Position numbers and translations under genes: made by a program. From Gonatopus flavifemur (taxonomy: Eukaryota > Arthropoda > Insecta > Hymenoptera > Dryinidae), in contig JAFFJZ010000001.1 of NCBI GenBank assembly GCA_018340375.1, positions 45,252,001-45,316,000 on the forward strand: a stretch of DNA of 64,000 bases, read 5' to 3'. A model generated the notes under the pieces. The model worked only from the letters and a program-made list of their open reading frames with translations. It did no database searches and was not told where the DNA came from. Each line of letters opens with the position of its first letter. Positions within the stretch are counted from its first letter, which is position 1. Positions 23,459-35,125 of the stretch are shown here, in pieces.

Positions 23459-23764
23459 AGCTAATTTTGAATCTGTTTGTCAAGTTTCTTCAAATTCGTT
23501 TGATTCAAGTTAATTTTTGTTAAGATGCATGGATTTGCATAATATTCTTCTTCCAAAATGTTGGGCGTAGCAAGAAGACGATAACGTCTCATTATTTATT
23601 TTGAAACTACGGGAACTCGGTGAATATCCAATCTTTCGTCTTGATTGGCGTTTATGAACGGAGTGATCAAAAATGGAACCCTGATATGATTCTCTATTCA
23701 GCTGTTATAACTTCTGTTGAATTATGCGCAAATTCGTTTCCACGGTGCATGTAGAAAATATGAC

Positions 23765-23923
23765 ATTTTGAATGATTGTGGTAAATCCCTATCTGCGGAT
23801 CATGTTGAAAATTATAATGAAAATTGTGGTGTTTCCTCTCAAATTTAATAAAGAATATCATAATTCCTGCCATAATTTTCGATATGGTGCGCAAATAGTG
23901 AACTACAACAGTCATTTTAAATG
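23765..23923. repeat. Palindrome within 21789-24228
   Basis: GATTGTGGTAAATCCCTATC and AAAATTATAATGAAAATTGT on the left have inverted partners on the right (GATATGGTGCGCAAATAGTG, CATAATTTTCG). About 70 bp arms with mismatches. Confidence 0.55.
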
Positions 23924-24608
23924 GAATATTCTTACCGCTTCTACACTTTGGTTTTTCCATATTTTGTGTTGACAGTTTCATCCTAAAATTATAATACACT
24001 GTACAAAGTAGTTCTGATACACAACAATGTGAGGGGATGTACTGTGTATTATGTTGTATGATTGATTTGAATAAATTTTCTAATAAAACTTACAAAAAGT
24101 AAATATCGATTTTGTTCATGTGCTTATAATAATCAGTATTATATCAGATAGCTGTCTCTATTTTCACCATATTTTTGAATAAGGGTTATTAGAAATCTAA
24201 CAAATTCTATTGTACATCTCTCTCCGTGTGATCAGGGAATAAAAATCACAAAACCTCAATTCTCATACACGACTGTGAAGCAAAATGCAGACTAACCAAT
24301 TTCCATTAAAATTTTTCATATTTCATTCTCTGGTTAGTTCTAGTGATAATTAAGTTGAACATTCATGTAACTTTTCCCAAATTATGGGGATCCATTACCA
24401 ACAACATCAGATCCTCTCTTCATAGCTTATTACATACTCATGATTGATTTTGTGTCAATCATTCCGACCTGGTTTACACTTGAAGATTGAATTTTCAAAA
24501 CCATCTAACGCCAAATCCCTACAATAATTCTGAATGTGAATTTGTAAAATTTGAAAAATATTTTCTCCTATTTTTCCTTTCTACTCCAAGTGCAAATCTG
24601 TGATAGTA

Positions 24609-24954
24609 GGGGAGAGTTGCCTTGATCGAAGCTTCATTTTGGATCCCAGGTGAAAACATTTTGTAGAATTTTCATCAGCATTTGGTTCTACACAACCATT
24701 CTCACCAAATCATGTTTTGTGTTACATTCATGGTGTAGAATTTGTATAAAACCAAATCCTCACAAGAATTCTACACCGTCTTCTCATCTGGGATGCACCA
24801 CCACCTTATATTGCAAGAGGAAGGAATTTAGATTCATTCTAATCATGCAGTGATGATGTTCATCAATGTAACGTTATCACAGTATGATTAGAAGAAATCT
24901 AAATTCCTCACACTTACAATAAAAGGTGGTGTTCCAATCCAGGAAACTTTCCCC
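24609..24954. mobile_element. TA-flanked MITE with GGGGAGAGTTGCC ends
   Basis: Left GGGGAGAGTTGCC, right inverted GGGGAAAGTTTCC, flanked by TA (24607-24608, 24955-24956). A strong internal hairpin (24799-24931) pairs CACCACCTTATATTG and GGAATTTAGATT with their complements. Non-coding; probably mobilised by a Tc1/mariner-superfamily transposase. Confidence 0.65.
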
Positions 24955-27900
24955 TAATGATCGAATAATCATTCGTCAAAAATTCGACCAGAGTGTACAA
25001 GTGAAGTACAATAGTAAGAAGAAAAATCGTGGGATTTGACATATTTTGACGTTTCTGACCACTCAATACCATTTGGGGAAATTAGTAAAAAAAGCGTAAG
25101 GTTGAAAAATTTTGCCCGATATCTGTTATTTTCATTTCTCGCAAAAAGCAGCCAACTTTCACGCTTATGAAAATGTGAAAAGTGTTTCCAGTGTATCATA
25201 TATATTCAGTGTACATTCTTCTTTCAATTCTTCGAATGAATTCCCCACGCATTCTGATCCCTCTAAGAAAATACTTTCAAGAACAAACAAGACGACTATT
25301 TGTTTCACAGAAACAATACTTTGGTATATATATCGATGCACGCGTCATACCACGCTTCATGGAATAATGTGAATAATTTTCCAATATCATTAAAAGATGA
25401 AAAAATGTTATTAGGTATTTCACATACAACGCACAGATATTTCTCCTTCGAAGAGGTTCGCCATTCGAGAAAGACCTCTTTCAACCGATTACACCACGAC
25501 AGGTTAGAAGTGTCGTGTTGCATCTATCCATGCACACGTTTTCACACAATACCCCATCTGTTTATGTGTACTCAAGAATGGCTTATACATACACAACGTA
25601 TGAATTTTCCAATAAAAGCCACGATGAAAGAGGTGGAGCAGCCACCTCTCTTTTCTCTCCCACTTACGTATGGTTATATATTGTTCTTTTTCTCCCTTTT
25701 CGGTCCACAGCATATTTTCAAACCCCTTTACCTTCATCCTCTTTTCTATTCTACCTTCCTGGAATTTTTCTCCCGGATAGTGCCTCGGCACTTCTCACGT
25801 CAGCTACGATCGTTTGTTCGTGAAATTCCATGGCGTTCGATACCAGCGTTTTTCATTATTTCCCCTTTTTCCCACGTTTATCTATTTTCCTTCCCATTAT
25901 TTATTTCTGATACTTTTGTTGTTTGTTGGCCGATATTTTTCATACGTTCAAGACGAAGGAGAAGAAGAAGAGGAATATCGATTACCTTCGAGGAATGTGG
26001 GTACAAAACCGTGTCTGATTTTCAACCCTCGATATCCTTTAATCCCATCCACCTGGTTCATATACGGCTACGGGCAACGTGATAAGGATCCATCATTCCG
26101 AGGTATTCAACTCTCGTAATACATCCCTTGATGGATCGGTTTAATAAACCGCCTTCGTATACACGAGCTGTTCTAGAATTCGGACGACAAATGAAACTCC
26201 CGTGTTCTCTTATATTCGAGTATACAAGAACGGGTTATATTCTTCGGATAAATTTCTCGTGTATGGTATTGTCGTGATATTTCAAAAATAGTGTATAATT
26301 TCATGAATTTTATATGAAAATCTATCTGAATATCGCTTTATATTACAGTTTCACAGTTATATATGTATAGCACTTGAGGGACAATCGTTTCATAGGATTC
26401 GGTTATATTCGAGTCCTTGCCAGAAGGTGAATAGAACCACTCTGCATTGCTCGATACTTGGAATAGGTGCTATGTTTGACAGTAGACCGACTGTCTCAAA
26501 GTTGTTACTCTATATCGAGAAGGTATTCGACCATACGCTCTTTGATGTTGTATACATAGGAATTATTACCTCCAGTCGTTTCGCTTGTACGAGGTTGCAA
26601 GCAAAGCTACAACATGCTTTTGACGGTCATCTCAAGGAATGTTTTTGAAAGGTATGCTTTCATCTTTCCACATTCTGTGTTGTGTCAACTCAATCATTAG
26701 ACTATCACAACTATCCAAGGTGTCTTATGAAAATTCTTTTCAAGAGATCCGAATTCGTATACATTGTCAATGAATTTGTGATTGTTGGTGGTTATATTCG
26801 GGTGGAGATTGTCTACTCTCTTTGAATACGTTTCGACGTGATATAGACGTGTCTGGATTATGTGTACAAAAGAAGAGTCAGAATCAAGGAGAATGGAAAG
26901 AATTTCGCGTGCTGTTACTGTATAATGATGAGTTTTTTTTGTACAATTGTAAAAGTTCAGATGTTTGCTGTCATGAAAGGAAATAAAATGCTACTTTCAT
27001 GGAGAAACTTTTGACCCATGAAACTGAAAAGACGGATGATGAAGGGTGTTGGGGGGGTATCGCAGTTCTGACGTACACGCTCTTCAAACTCTTTTCTCCA
27101 AGGCCATTGCGGTTAATGCGATATTGCAAAAGAATGTGAAATATATGAATCACGGAAAGCTTTTCACAACATATGAATCTATTCATCTTTGAAAACCCTG
27201 TATCATCGATAAGTTCGATGCATGATTTTGACGAATGCGAATACGTGATTTGTTCAGTGTGCACAAGAGAAAACTGTGATCCTCCATGTGTCATCAGAGA
27301 TGAAATTTCATTTTGATTTTATTATTTAAAGCACATCTGATATAATTTGACTAATTTCGATACAATCGCTCTGCCTCGTATGTTTCCTGGGTAATTCGCT
27401 TTTTATTGGATTCAGTATTGTCACGAAATTGAGATTTCAAGAGAATTATTTCGTATTATTCCATCGCGTGTGTACATTGTACATGCGGCATCGTAAACTT
27501 GTGAATGAAACTTGGATTCTTGTATCCTCAGGTACAGATGTTATGTATGGACAGCAGCACATTAACATGATTCAATACTCGAATAAAGGGAGATTTTCTT
27601 TGCTTCACTTTTTATGATAATTTTAAATACTGAAGAATTCATAACTTGAATTTAAATTCATTTCAAGTGAAATTTCAATTCGAGAATTCAACGATTCGTA
27701 CTATGCTGTATATTTTATTTACAACTAAATTGAGAATAAAACAACAAGATTTCTCTTTGAAAAGGATAACAGAGACAAAATCCAGTTCTCGCAATATTCA
27801 ATTCAGTCGATAATTTAAATTTTCGTGATAACGACTCATTAGAGGAACAAGATTTTCCGAAGGAAAAATTCTTCTATCCCTCTGAACGTGAATTCGAATT

Positions 27901-28702
27901 TCCGTTGCTATTCCATTTTAATGAGGGGCAAATGAATTATTATAACGAGTACCATTCTTTCTCCTCTCTTCTTCTTCTTCTTTGCTACATTTGCGAATTT
28001 GATGAAGTCTTCTTGGTTGGCGTTGCCGTCGTGCGCGACCAACAAAGAGAAAAAGGACTTTTGAAAACTTTATGACCGGTGAAGTTTTCAAAGTAGAAAC
28101 TGTTGAGATGAAGAGAGAGTAAGGAATGAAGAAGAAGAACGGTTTCGGTCTTCTTTCTTCCTTCCATTCGTTTCGTTTGTCGAAATCAAACTTACCAACG
28201 AAAGGAACAAACTTACGAGCAACAACCAAAGTACGAATGAATTAAAACTTTGACCTCGACAGTCGCTCCTGCACGCTGGTGCAATGATAAAATTTTCATA
28301 TGCCAGGTGATATATGCTGGTAAACTTAATTAGCTTGTTCTCACGAGCGGTTGTTTACCCTCGACACTCTTTTACTTCCTGCGTATTGTTGTGGAATTCG
28401 ATTGATTGGATTTTAGATCAGAGAATACGATCGCTGTATCGTTGAAACGCATTTATTTTTATCACTAATCGAATTGATTCACTTTTACGAAACAAAACAT
28501 TTAGACTCGACTTTTAGAATCGACTCTTGGAAATTCAACTGCCAACTTTCAGCGAACGTGAGAAATTTCCATACATCGCGTCTACTCGAAAATTCTATAG
28601 GTACACATAACACAAAATGTTTGAACAATTTTCTTCAAGAATTCTTCCCAAACTAAGTTTGGATTCAATTCAAAAGAAAATTCTAACAAAATATGTATCA
28701 TT
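24955..28702. other. Low-repeat, pyrimidine-rich DNA without a recognised gene
   Basis: Contains C/T-rich runs near 25640-25930 and 27957-27985 and several frames of 100 codons or more, often open on several frames at once. No inverted-repeat element found. It has the texture of intronic or gene-flanking DNA, but no exon is identifiable. Confidence 0.35.
25300..26082 (+). CDS. Longest open frame of the window, 260 codons (probably not a gene)
   Basis: An ATG-started frame of 260 residues with Phe/Ser/Ile-rich stretches (e.g. YGYILFFFSLFGPQHIF) and an arginine run (RSRRRRRRRG) that simply translates an AAGAAGGAG-type purine tract. Other frames over the same bases are open as well: +25515-25823, +25814-26119 and minus 25504-25791. 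That pattern fits pyrimidine-rich DNA with few stop triplets better than selection on a protein. No domain, homologue or splice structure recognised. Confidence 0.12.
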   Translation: MFHRNNTLVYISMHASYHASWNNVNNFPISLKDEKMLLGISHTTHRYFSFEEVRHSRKTSFNRLHHDRLEVSCCIYPCTRFHTIPHLFMCTQEWLIHTQRMNFPIKATMKEVEQPPLFSLPLTYGYILFFFSLFGPQHIFKPLYLHPLFYSTFLEFFSRIVPRHFSRQLRSFVREIPWRSIPAFFIISPFSHVYLFSFPLFISDTFVVCWPIFFIRSRRRRRRRGISITFEECGYKTVSDFQPSISFNPIHLVHIRLRAT

Positions 28703-28804
28703 CACTGTAAAAAGAAAGTCTCAATCTGTTTTTTCGGCTCAATTTGTTTGCATCATAGATTCAGCCATGAAATGAGCTGAATTTGAGACTTTCTTTTTAC
28801 AGTG
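28703..28804. mobile_element. 102 bp CACTG-ended hairpin element
   Basis: CACTGTAAAAAGAAAGTCTC pairs perfectly with the right end, with a short loop including TGCATCATAGATTC. Flanks tt (28701-28702) and tt (28805-28806). The smallest and cleanest member of the CACTG class here. Confidence 0.85.
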
Positions 28805-29198
28805 TTGATCGACCTCCTCAATTATGATTTATATAAGTGAAACAGTTTTGGGACCGTAAAAATCTTAACATTGATTTTTGGACGCGTCGTGTAGCGTTTT
28901 TATTCGAGAGATGAAGAAACGAAAAGATATGAATCTCGTTACCCACGTTTCATTTTGCCGAGGAATACTCTACGGATAAACAGTTAGGAGATACAAGATA
29001 CGTGGAAGTAGAAGAGGCAAGGGAATAAGAGGGCCTTTGAAGAAAGTCGAGGATTCTCACAGAAGCAATTTCGTCTCCGTGAGTTTCTAGGGGAAAAAAT
29101 TGATCTTTTTTCCCCTTCTTCTCTCTCCCTTCATACCTCCTCTCCTCCTCTGTACCTTTCTACCATAGTGAAACGGTGCTTTCGAGGACGTTCTTTCA

Positions 29199-29236
29199 AG
29201 ACGACGAAGACGACGAAGACGACGACGACGACGATA
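29199..29236 (+). repeat. GACGAA/GAC microsatellite
   Basis: Repeated GACGAAGAC and GAC units of about 38 bp in otherwise non-repetitive sequence. Confidence 0.8.
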
Positions 29237-29280
29237 GTCCTTTACTTCTCGCAGGGCGATCACCTCGAAGAAAGGGGTGA

Positions 29281-29790
29281 GTGCGATTTATCGACTACGA
29301 AGATTGGCAAGGAGTGGGTTCAGCGTGCAACAATAAAAAAGAAGAAAAAGAAGGAAAAATAGAGGAGGGAGAATTCCTAGTTACGATTGTAGAATGGTTT
29401 CGTTCCTTTTTTTTCTACTCTTTTATCACCCTCATTCGATGTTTTACGATGTTGGCGTGTGCACGGAGCAGTTTTTGCTGCGGTTTAATTTCTGTTTTAC
29501 TGCTCCATTTTTCTCTTTTTCTCTCCATTTCAAGTACTGACTTCAGCCAGAATTGCAACCTCATATATGCCAAACTCTTCGAACCCGGGCATATTTTCTT
29601 CCATCCTTTTTTCTCTCCAGCAGCCGCCACGGAATGTGACATAATTCTCACATATACTATAGGTATTGCTAATATACATACGCGGAGAACGAAATTGTTT
29701 CGGATGTTGGAGGAGCGTGAGTTACGACGTTCAATTAGAATCGTTCTACCGCGTCATTACGAGAAGTTCAATCGTCGAGCGATTATTTAA
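29281..29790 (+). CDS. Unrecognised 169-codon open frame (doubtful)
   Basis: ATG-started; an acidic/lysine-rich start (NKKEEKEGKIEEGEF), then a hydrophobic stretch resembling a membrane segment (SFCCGLISVLLLHFSLFLSI) and a basic end (RELRRSIRIVLPRHYEKFNRR). The hydrophobic stretch translates a T-rich tract, so it may be compositional. No family recognised. Confidence 0.15.
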   Translation: MRFIDYEDWQGVGSACNNKKEEKEGKIEEGEFLVTIVEWFRSFFFYSFITLIRCFTMLACARSSFCCGLISVLLLHFSLFLSISSTDFSQNCNLIYAKLFEPGHIFFHPFFSPAAATECDIILTYTIGIANIHTRRTKLFRMLEERELRRSIRIVLPRHYEKFNRRAII

Positions 29791-31166
29791 ATGAAACAAA
29801 AGTTGTTTCTTTATTCGTAAATAAAATTACGCACTCGATAAAGTAATATCCCACTCTCGAGTGAGAGTTATTTAAATTCGTACGCGGCATTTGTGTTGCA
29901 TTTTTTCTTCTGTGAATGTAATTCAAACTGCACAAGGAATCTCTGGAATTGCCTCAATAAAAAGAAACGACTGCCAAGTGTGTATGAAATTGTATATCTC
30001 GGGAATGAATTCTACATAAATAGAATTTTTATGTTCCGCTCATTTCTTCTTCACGATTCTCTTTGAATCTGGAAGAAAATGAGTTCAAGCGATTTATAAT
30101 GTTCACTTATAATTTATAATAAGAAAGATAAGATTGAACTGAGAATACGTGGAATTAAAAAGTTGATTGATTCAAAAATAACGTAAACGTGCCTTTCTCC
30201 GTCCACCATGCCGTCTTACCATCTTGTTCCTGTATTCGAGCCCTTATCTAACTCTCCGATGTCATTCCCAAATGCTCTCCAAGAGCCCCGTCGTCTTTGG
30301 CTTTCACGTATTTCACTCCTTTAGAGCCCTCGTGTATGGCACGATAAGGTACAAGAGGAGTCTCGACTGCGGAAGGGAATCCATCCCCTGTTCCATGTGC
30401 ATTCGAGCTTTCCCTTTCGTATATCGTATATACGTACATAAGAGTATTTGATGCGTGAGTGAAACCGTCCTCCTTTCCACAGTGTTTCCATAACCTTTCG
30501 AATAAGGTCTTCTATATTTTGTATCCTTGAATCACGTACAAAATGAATAGATTTGATGATAAAATCTCATAGCGAAACAACAAAGATATCTCGTTCCATA
30601 TATTTTACCATGGATAATGAATGAGACGATGAAGAGATATAAAATAGAGGAAATATATTTCAACAAGTATATTCCATGAGATTACGGAGGGAAGTATTTT
30701 TTTTTTTTTATACATTGTGTTACAGTTCAGGGTGGATTACGTTTATAATTTATACTGTTCAAAGATGTGGTGTAAAAAACAATTCTCGTATTTCATTTAC
30801 AGTTCAGTGAACATTATACAAACATTCCCTTACTTCTCAAGGCGTGAAGTATGGAGTTCGTTCGGGAAAAAAAAGTGTTTTTCAACCTCTTTGCGAGTTT
30901 AGAAGATAAACAACGAGATCAGAAAAGTTTTCAGGACAAACAACGCGAAGGTTATTGATGCAAATAAACTTTGGAAGAACAACAGTTCGGTTGAGTATGT
31001 AAATGTGTTCGAATAAATGGAGTTGAATCAATTTTTGGAGTTCAATTCGATTCATTTATTGCTCACAGATGAAGAAATATTGCTGGTATAGCGAAACTTT
31101 AGCACTTTTAGCTGTTGGAGTGGACATTTTTTAACATATACAAACTTTGTTGTAATCGCTTTAGTA

Positions 31167-31455
31167 CACTGAGAACCCGATTTCTTAGACTGACAGAAAC
31201 CTTTCTTTGCCCTCATTCTAATAAATCTTTTTTTCAATTGAAAAAAATTCAGTTGAATGGGAAATTTTTCTATCAGATTGCAACGGAAAATTCTTGAAAT
31301 GAAACGGGAATATATTCCTCCTTGAATTCGAAGGATTTGATTTCAATTGAATGAAAAATGTTCCCATTGAAATGAATGATTTTTTCCATTGGAAACAAGA
31401 TTTATCAAAATGAGGGCAAAGAAATTTTCTTCGAGTTTAAGAAATTGGGTTTTGT
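31167..31455. repeat. CACTG-ended palindrome with decayed right end
   Basis: Left CACTGAGAACCCGATTTCTT. The right arm carries AAGAAATTGGGTTTTG and TGAGGGCAAAGAAA, pairing with TTTCTTTGCCCTCA on the left. The terminal CAGTG on the right is lost. A central AATTGAAAAAAATTCAGTTG stretch can fold. Confidence 0.6.
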
Positions 31456-32994
31456 ATGTCTTGTAAGTTTCATACTTGCGAATATCTTCAACGCTCCGTT
31501 GCAAGAAAATAGAAATTCTTTAGAAGCAGTTGAAGAATTTTGAACCGCCAGATTTTTTCCTGATTCTCTAAATCATTACACAACTTTTGTGCATAACAAT
31601 GCATTTTTCATCATTTCTCGCACGAAGTCACACATGATTTCAGATGAGAATTGATTTAAAATTTATAAAATATACCAGTATAAGAATCTACAAGAATCGT
31701 TTATAGTTCGTGAAATTTGGAATCAGGAATTTAATTTTCAATAAGAAAAATTTATTTATTTTATTTCGACGTAACAAGATGTTCAATCCAATCAAATTTT
31801 CAATGAAATCAATGAAATGAACGAGATGAATTCTGGATTTTCTGAGCAATAATCGTTTTCCATACGAAGAGATTTAACGCGCAAATATTTGAAATTGGAA
31901 TTCATGTACATAATATTCCGTGCTTCAGGAGGTAATACGAAATCCTCTCCTTTAGATCGGATTAAACATCAACTAGATTGAAAACGGTTTTTGCTAAATC
32001 ACATCGTCTTGCATACGATTCTTGACTATTTCCACTTACCCGATTCGGAATTAAAATATGATTGAAATTCGAAATCCTCTTAGCTATATGATTTGCATGA
32101 AAAATTAATTCAGTGGATGAATGGTTATTTAGAAATGGATTAAGATATAGGATATCATGCACAATATTGAAATGAGAATCAATGCATGAGGATATAATTT
32201 ATTGATTTCGAAATTGTGGGAATTGGATTAATTGCAGAAACAATATTCTGTCACTAAGAGATTCTCTGAATGAATGCCTTGGTAAACAGTCCCTGAAATT
32301 CTTGCACGTCATAATCGATCTTTATGGAACGATTATTCGGAGAAAAAGAAACACCCTTTTCCTAATTTGGAGAACAACTTGGGAAGTAGACATTCGAATC
32401 AGCACGTGATTTATCACCAGAAAATTAACCTTTAACAAGGTACCAACCTTGTCATTAATGCGTTGTAGATGAAACCGATTATTAGTGACACGAGTCGTTC
32501 TCGTGTCACCGTATTTAAACCCTGACCCTAGATTGTAGTTCGTCAAATGTGTTATGTATAAAACATTTCATTTTACTCATCATATTTTTCGTACATAACA
32601 CGTCAATAATATGAGCAAATAGAACTCGTATATCAATTCATGTAATTAATGGATAACATTATCCATGACGCAAGTATATAACGTATGTGTACGGTTTACG
32701 TATGGAATATTAATTTTCGCGAATATGTAATGACGGGAGTGTTTGATTGAATTACAACAACGCAAAGTTCGTTACATATTCGTGCGCGGAATGATCAATT
32801 TACGTGTAAATTATGCTGCATATTCAAATGGCCTTATCGATGAGGGTAACGCAAGAATCATGTAGTATTTTTTAATTGTGATAAATGTTCCATTTATAGA
32901 GAAGAATGTTCCACTCTTCTATCTTGTTCCATTATAGTGGAAATACACACAGAAAAGAGGGACCTAAAAAATGACTACACTTCATAGTAAAGTA
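31456..32994. other. No recognisable gene or repeat
   Basis: AT-rich. The 74-codon minus frame at 32322-32546 has mixed charged residues but no recognised motif. Confidence 0.4.
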
Positions 32995-33238
32995 CCTTGG
33001 TGAAAAAAACTCCTAGAATCCTCTAAGAAAAAAAAATTAGGCAATAGGAAACAAGGTGTGCTTTTGTCATTTACCCCATTATTTCCTATTACCTCTGTCA
33101 AAATCAAAAGTTTGTAATTTAATAGGTATATTAACATGTAGGAGCTTATTGAATCCTCTCTCTGTAAAACCTCTTAAAAGAGCGAATATAATTTGAAAAG
33201 CCAAAGAGGCGCATGCACAAATTGTTTCTCTTTATTAT

Positions 33239-33511
33239 GTAGTTTTTGTAAGTTCATTCTACCAAGAAGAGTTTTGTGAAGAATAGTTACAGTTCGTCGG
33301 TGAACCTAAATAAGATGCGGAAAATATCAAATTCGGGGATTGGCGGAGGTTTTTCCACAAGATCGATCATCATGGATTGTCGATTTTGTCGAAAAACCTC
33401 CGCCAGTCGTCGAATTTTTTAAATTTTGCATTTCATTTAGGTTTACCGACGAACTGTGATTATTTTTTACAAAACTTTCCTTGGTAGAATGTTTTCGGAT
33501 AAAAACTGTAA
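33239..33511. repeat. 270 bp palindrome inside 32995-35026
   Basis: CATTCTACCAAGAAGAGTTTTG on the left pairs with CAAAACTTTCCTTGGTAGAATG on the right, and CAGTTCGTCGGTGAACCTAAAT with its partner ATTTAGGTTTACCGACGAACTG. GGAGGTTTTTC pairs near the centre. Confidence 0.75.
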
Positions 33512-34040
33512 CCTACAGCTAGCCCGCCGATTTTTTTTATGAGTCATCTTCCAGCCATTCTAAAGCCGCCATTTTCTGATTAGAAATTATCAAAAAATTA
33601 ATTTATATACTTCGATATTGTATCAATAGACTTACAAAGTTTCATTGTAATGAAATAAAAACTTCATTATAAAAAAAAAAACGATTTTTTGCATGCGTCT
33701 TTTTGGCTTGTGTAATTATATTGACCCCCTCAACTTCTCCCCATGAAATCTGAATTTTGAGTATTTGGTAATGAATAATTCATCCCGAGAAATGCTAATG
33801 TCAATGATCAATCATCTCTATGACGATACAATGTGTATTCAATAATACAAAAAAATGATCAAACAATAGAGGTCCGATTTTGCAGTTCAAAACTGTGATT
33901 AGAACCCATCATTCAAAATTGAGTAAGTAATAGTGATTCAAACCCTCCAAAATTCCTGAATTCATCATTCTGGATTTATTGTTCTGACTCATGAATTGTC
34001 AAAAGTGGCATCTCAAGAACTGCTGAAGAAATTCTTGTTT

Positions 34041-34143
34041 GTTTTCATCCGTTTCCATGGGACTGACTTCATTAAGGATATAAGCATTATGGAGTATTAT
34101 AATTATTCTCGAGAGTAACGATACCATAGAAACGGATGAAAAC
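34041..34143. repeat. 103 bp hairpin repeat
   Basis: GTTTTCATCCGTTTCCATGG pairs with CCATAGAAACGGATGAAAAC at the other end. Confidence 0.75.
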
Positions 34144-34145
34144 AA

Positions 34146-34256
34146 CCCTGTTTAATGAATCTCATTGATTCCGATACAGAAAACTGATTCAAACCTATTA
34201 AAAATTGATCGGAATCAATGAGAATCAATCGGTTCAATGAGACTCTTTAAGCAGGG
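34146..34256. mobile_element. CCCTG-ended short element, copy 1
   Basis: CCCTGTTTAATGAATCTCAT pairs with the right end (inverted CCCTGCTTAAAGAGTCTCAT). Same family as 34462-34706. Confidence 0.6.
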
Positions 34257-34461
34257 CACCGACACCTTCTCCTTGATAACAAGATGTCACTTCTTTTACA
34301 ATACATGCTTCAAAAAATAATGGTTCTAAAGATTATCAAGGGGCTAAGTAGCTACTAATTCATTAATTTTCAATGATAGGTTTCAATTGCAGTGTTGAAC
34401 TGCCAAAGTAAACCTTCATTCAATGGGGCGATACGAGATATTTGAGGATCGGTTTCAAGTA

Positions 34462-34706
34462 CCCTGTTTAAAAGAATATTAAATCTCACAAATGAAATTT
34501 TATGGGATTTAGTCAGAACATTGTACAGGATTCTATCAGATTTGGTAAGATTCAATCAGAATCACATTCGAAAAAATGCATTCATCTGAGCAAATCTCAT
34601 TGAAAGAAGTTGAATAGGATTCGGTCAGAACATTGTACAGGCTTCAATGAGATTTGGCAAGGATCAATGAGATTTGGCGAGAATCAATAGATTTTTTTAA
34701 CCAGGG
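34462..34706. mobile_element. CCCTG-ended short element, copy 2
   Basis: Left CCCTGTTTAAAAGAAT, right inverted CCCTGGTTAAAAAAATCT. Internal direct duplication of GGTCAGAACATTGTACAGG-like units at about 34511 and 34622, followed by ATGAGATTTGGC repeats. Confidence 0.55.
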
Positions 34707-35125
34707 ATAGTCACTGAATTGATTTAGAGTACAATGTTCTTGAAAAAATAATTATGAAAAAGTTATTTGAGTGTAAATGTGATGAGATTTAAGTGCATTT
34801 CCCTTTGAAACCCTCTGTTTAATAATCATTTTTATTCTCAAGATTGAGTGATAGAAAAAGTAATGGGATTCAATGATCTTCCACATATTTTCTTATTGAA
34901 TTTTAATTATTTTGGACTCTAAAAACGTTGATACGAAATAAGGGGTAAATGACGGAAGCCCACCTTATTTCTTACTACTTGTTTTTCTCCTAATAGGATT
35001 TGAGGCGTCTTTTTCACCAGGAATAGAGTCAAAATCAAATTGTAAAGTTATGTATTATGTTTTGTCATTAAAATTACTTTCGATAATTCACAGAATTCTG
35101 TTACTCTTCAATGAAAAGTATAATA

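Larger units (their letters stand above)
21789..24228. mobile_element. CACGG-ended element carrying a mariner insertion
   Basis: Left end CACGGAGAGAAATGTATAAT, right end inverted CACGGAGAGAGATGTACAAT. Flanks ta and tg do not match. It contains the mariner (22241 on) and a palindrome (23765-23923). With the mariner removed it would be about 1.2 kb. No other coding sequence. Confidence 0.55.
28805..31166. other. Low-repeat DNA with purine/pyrimidine tracts
   Basis: C/T-rich run at 29105-29160, a GAC/GACGAC microsatellite at about 29199-29236, and a T-run near 30697-30710. The block 30190-30450 is less AT-rich, with several frames open on both strands. No gene recognised beyond the doubtful frame at 29281. 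Confidence 0.35.
32995..35026. mobile_element. About 2 kb element with roughly 100 bp inverted ends
   Basis: The left segment CCTTGGTGAAAAAAACTCCT...GTCATTTACCCCATTATTTC is matched in reverse at the right by GAAATAAGGGGTAAATGAC...GGCGTCTTTTTCACCAGG. Between them lie a 270 bp palindrome (33239-33511), a 103 bp palindrome (34041-34143) and two CCCTGTTTAA-ended units (34146-34256, 34462-34706). No transposase frame is visible, so it is non-autonomous. Exact ends and target duplication are uncertain. Confidence 0.55.

Noticed and set aside
19264..24228. CACGGAAAA end at 19264 pairing with the CCGTG end at 24228
   Set aside because: The 24228 end matches the left end at 21789 over about 20 bp, far better than that at 19264.
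25300..26082. 260-codon frame as a real protein gene
   Set aside because: Other frames on both strands are open over the same bases, the composition is pyrimidine-rich, and no domain is visible. Listed only as a doubtful frame.
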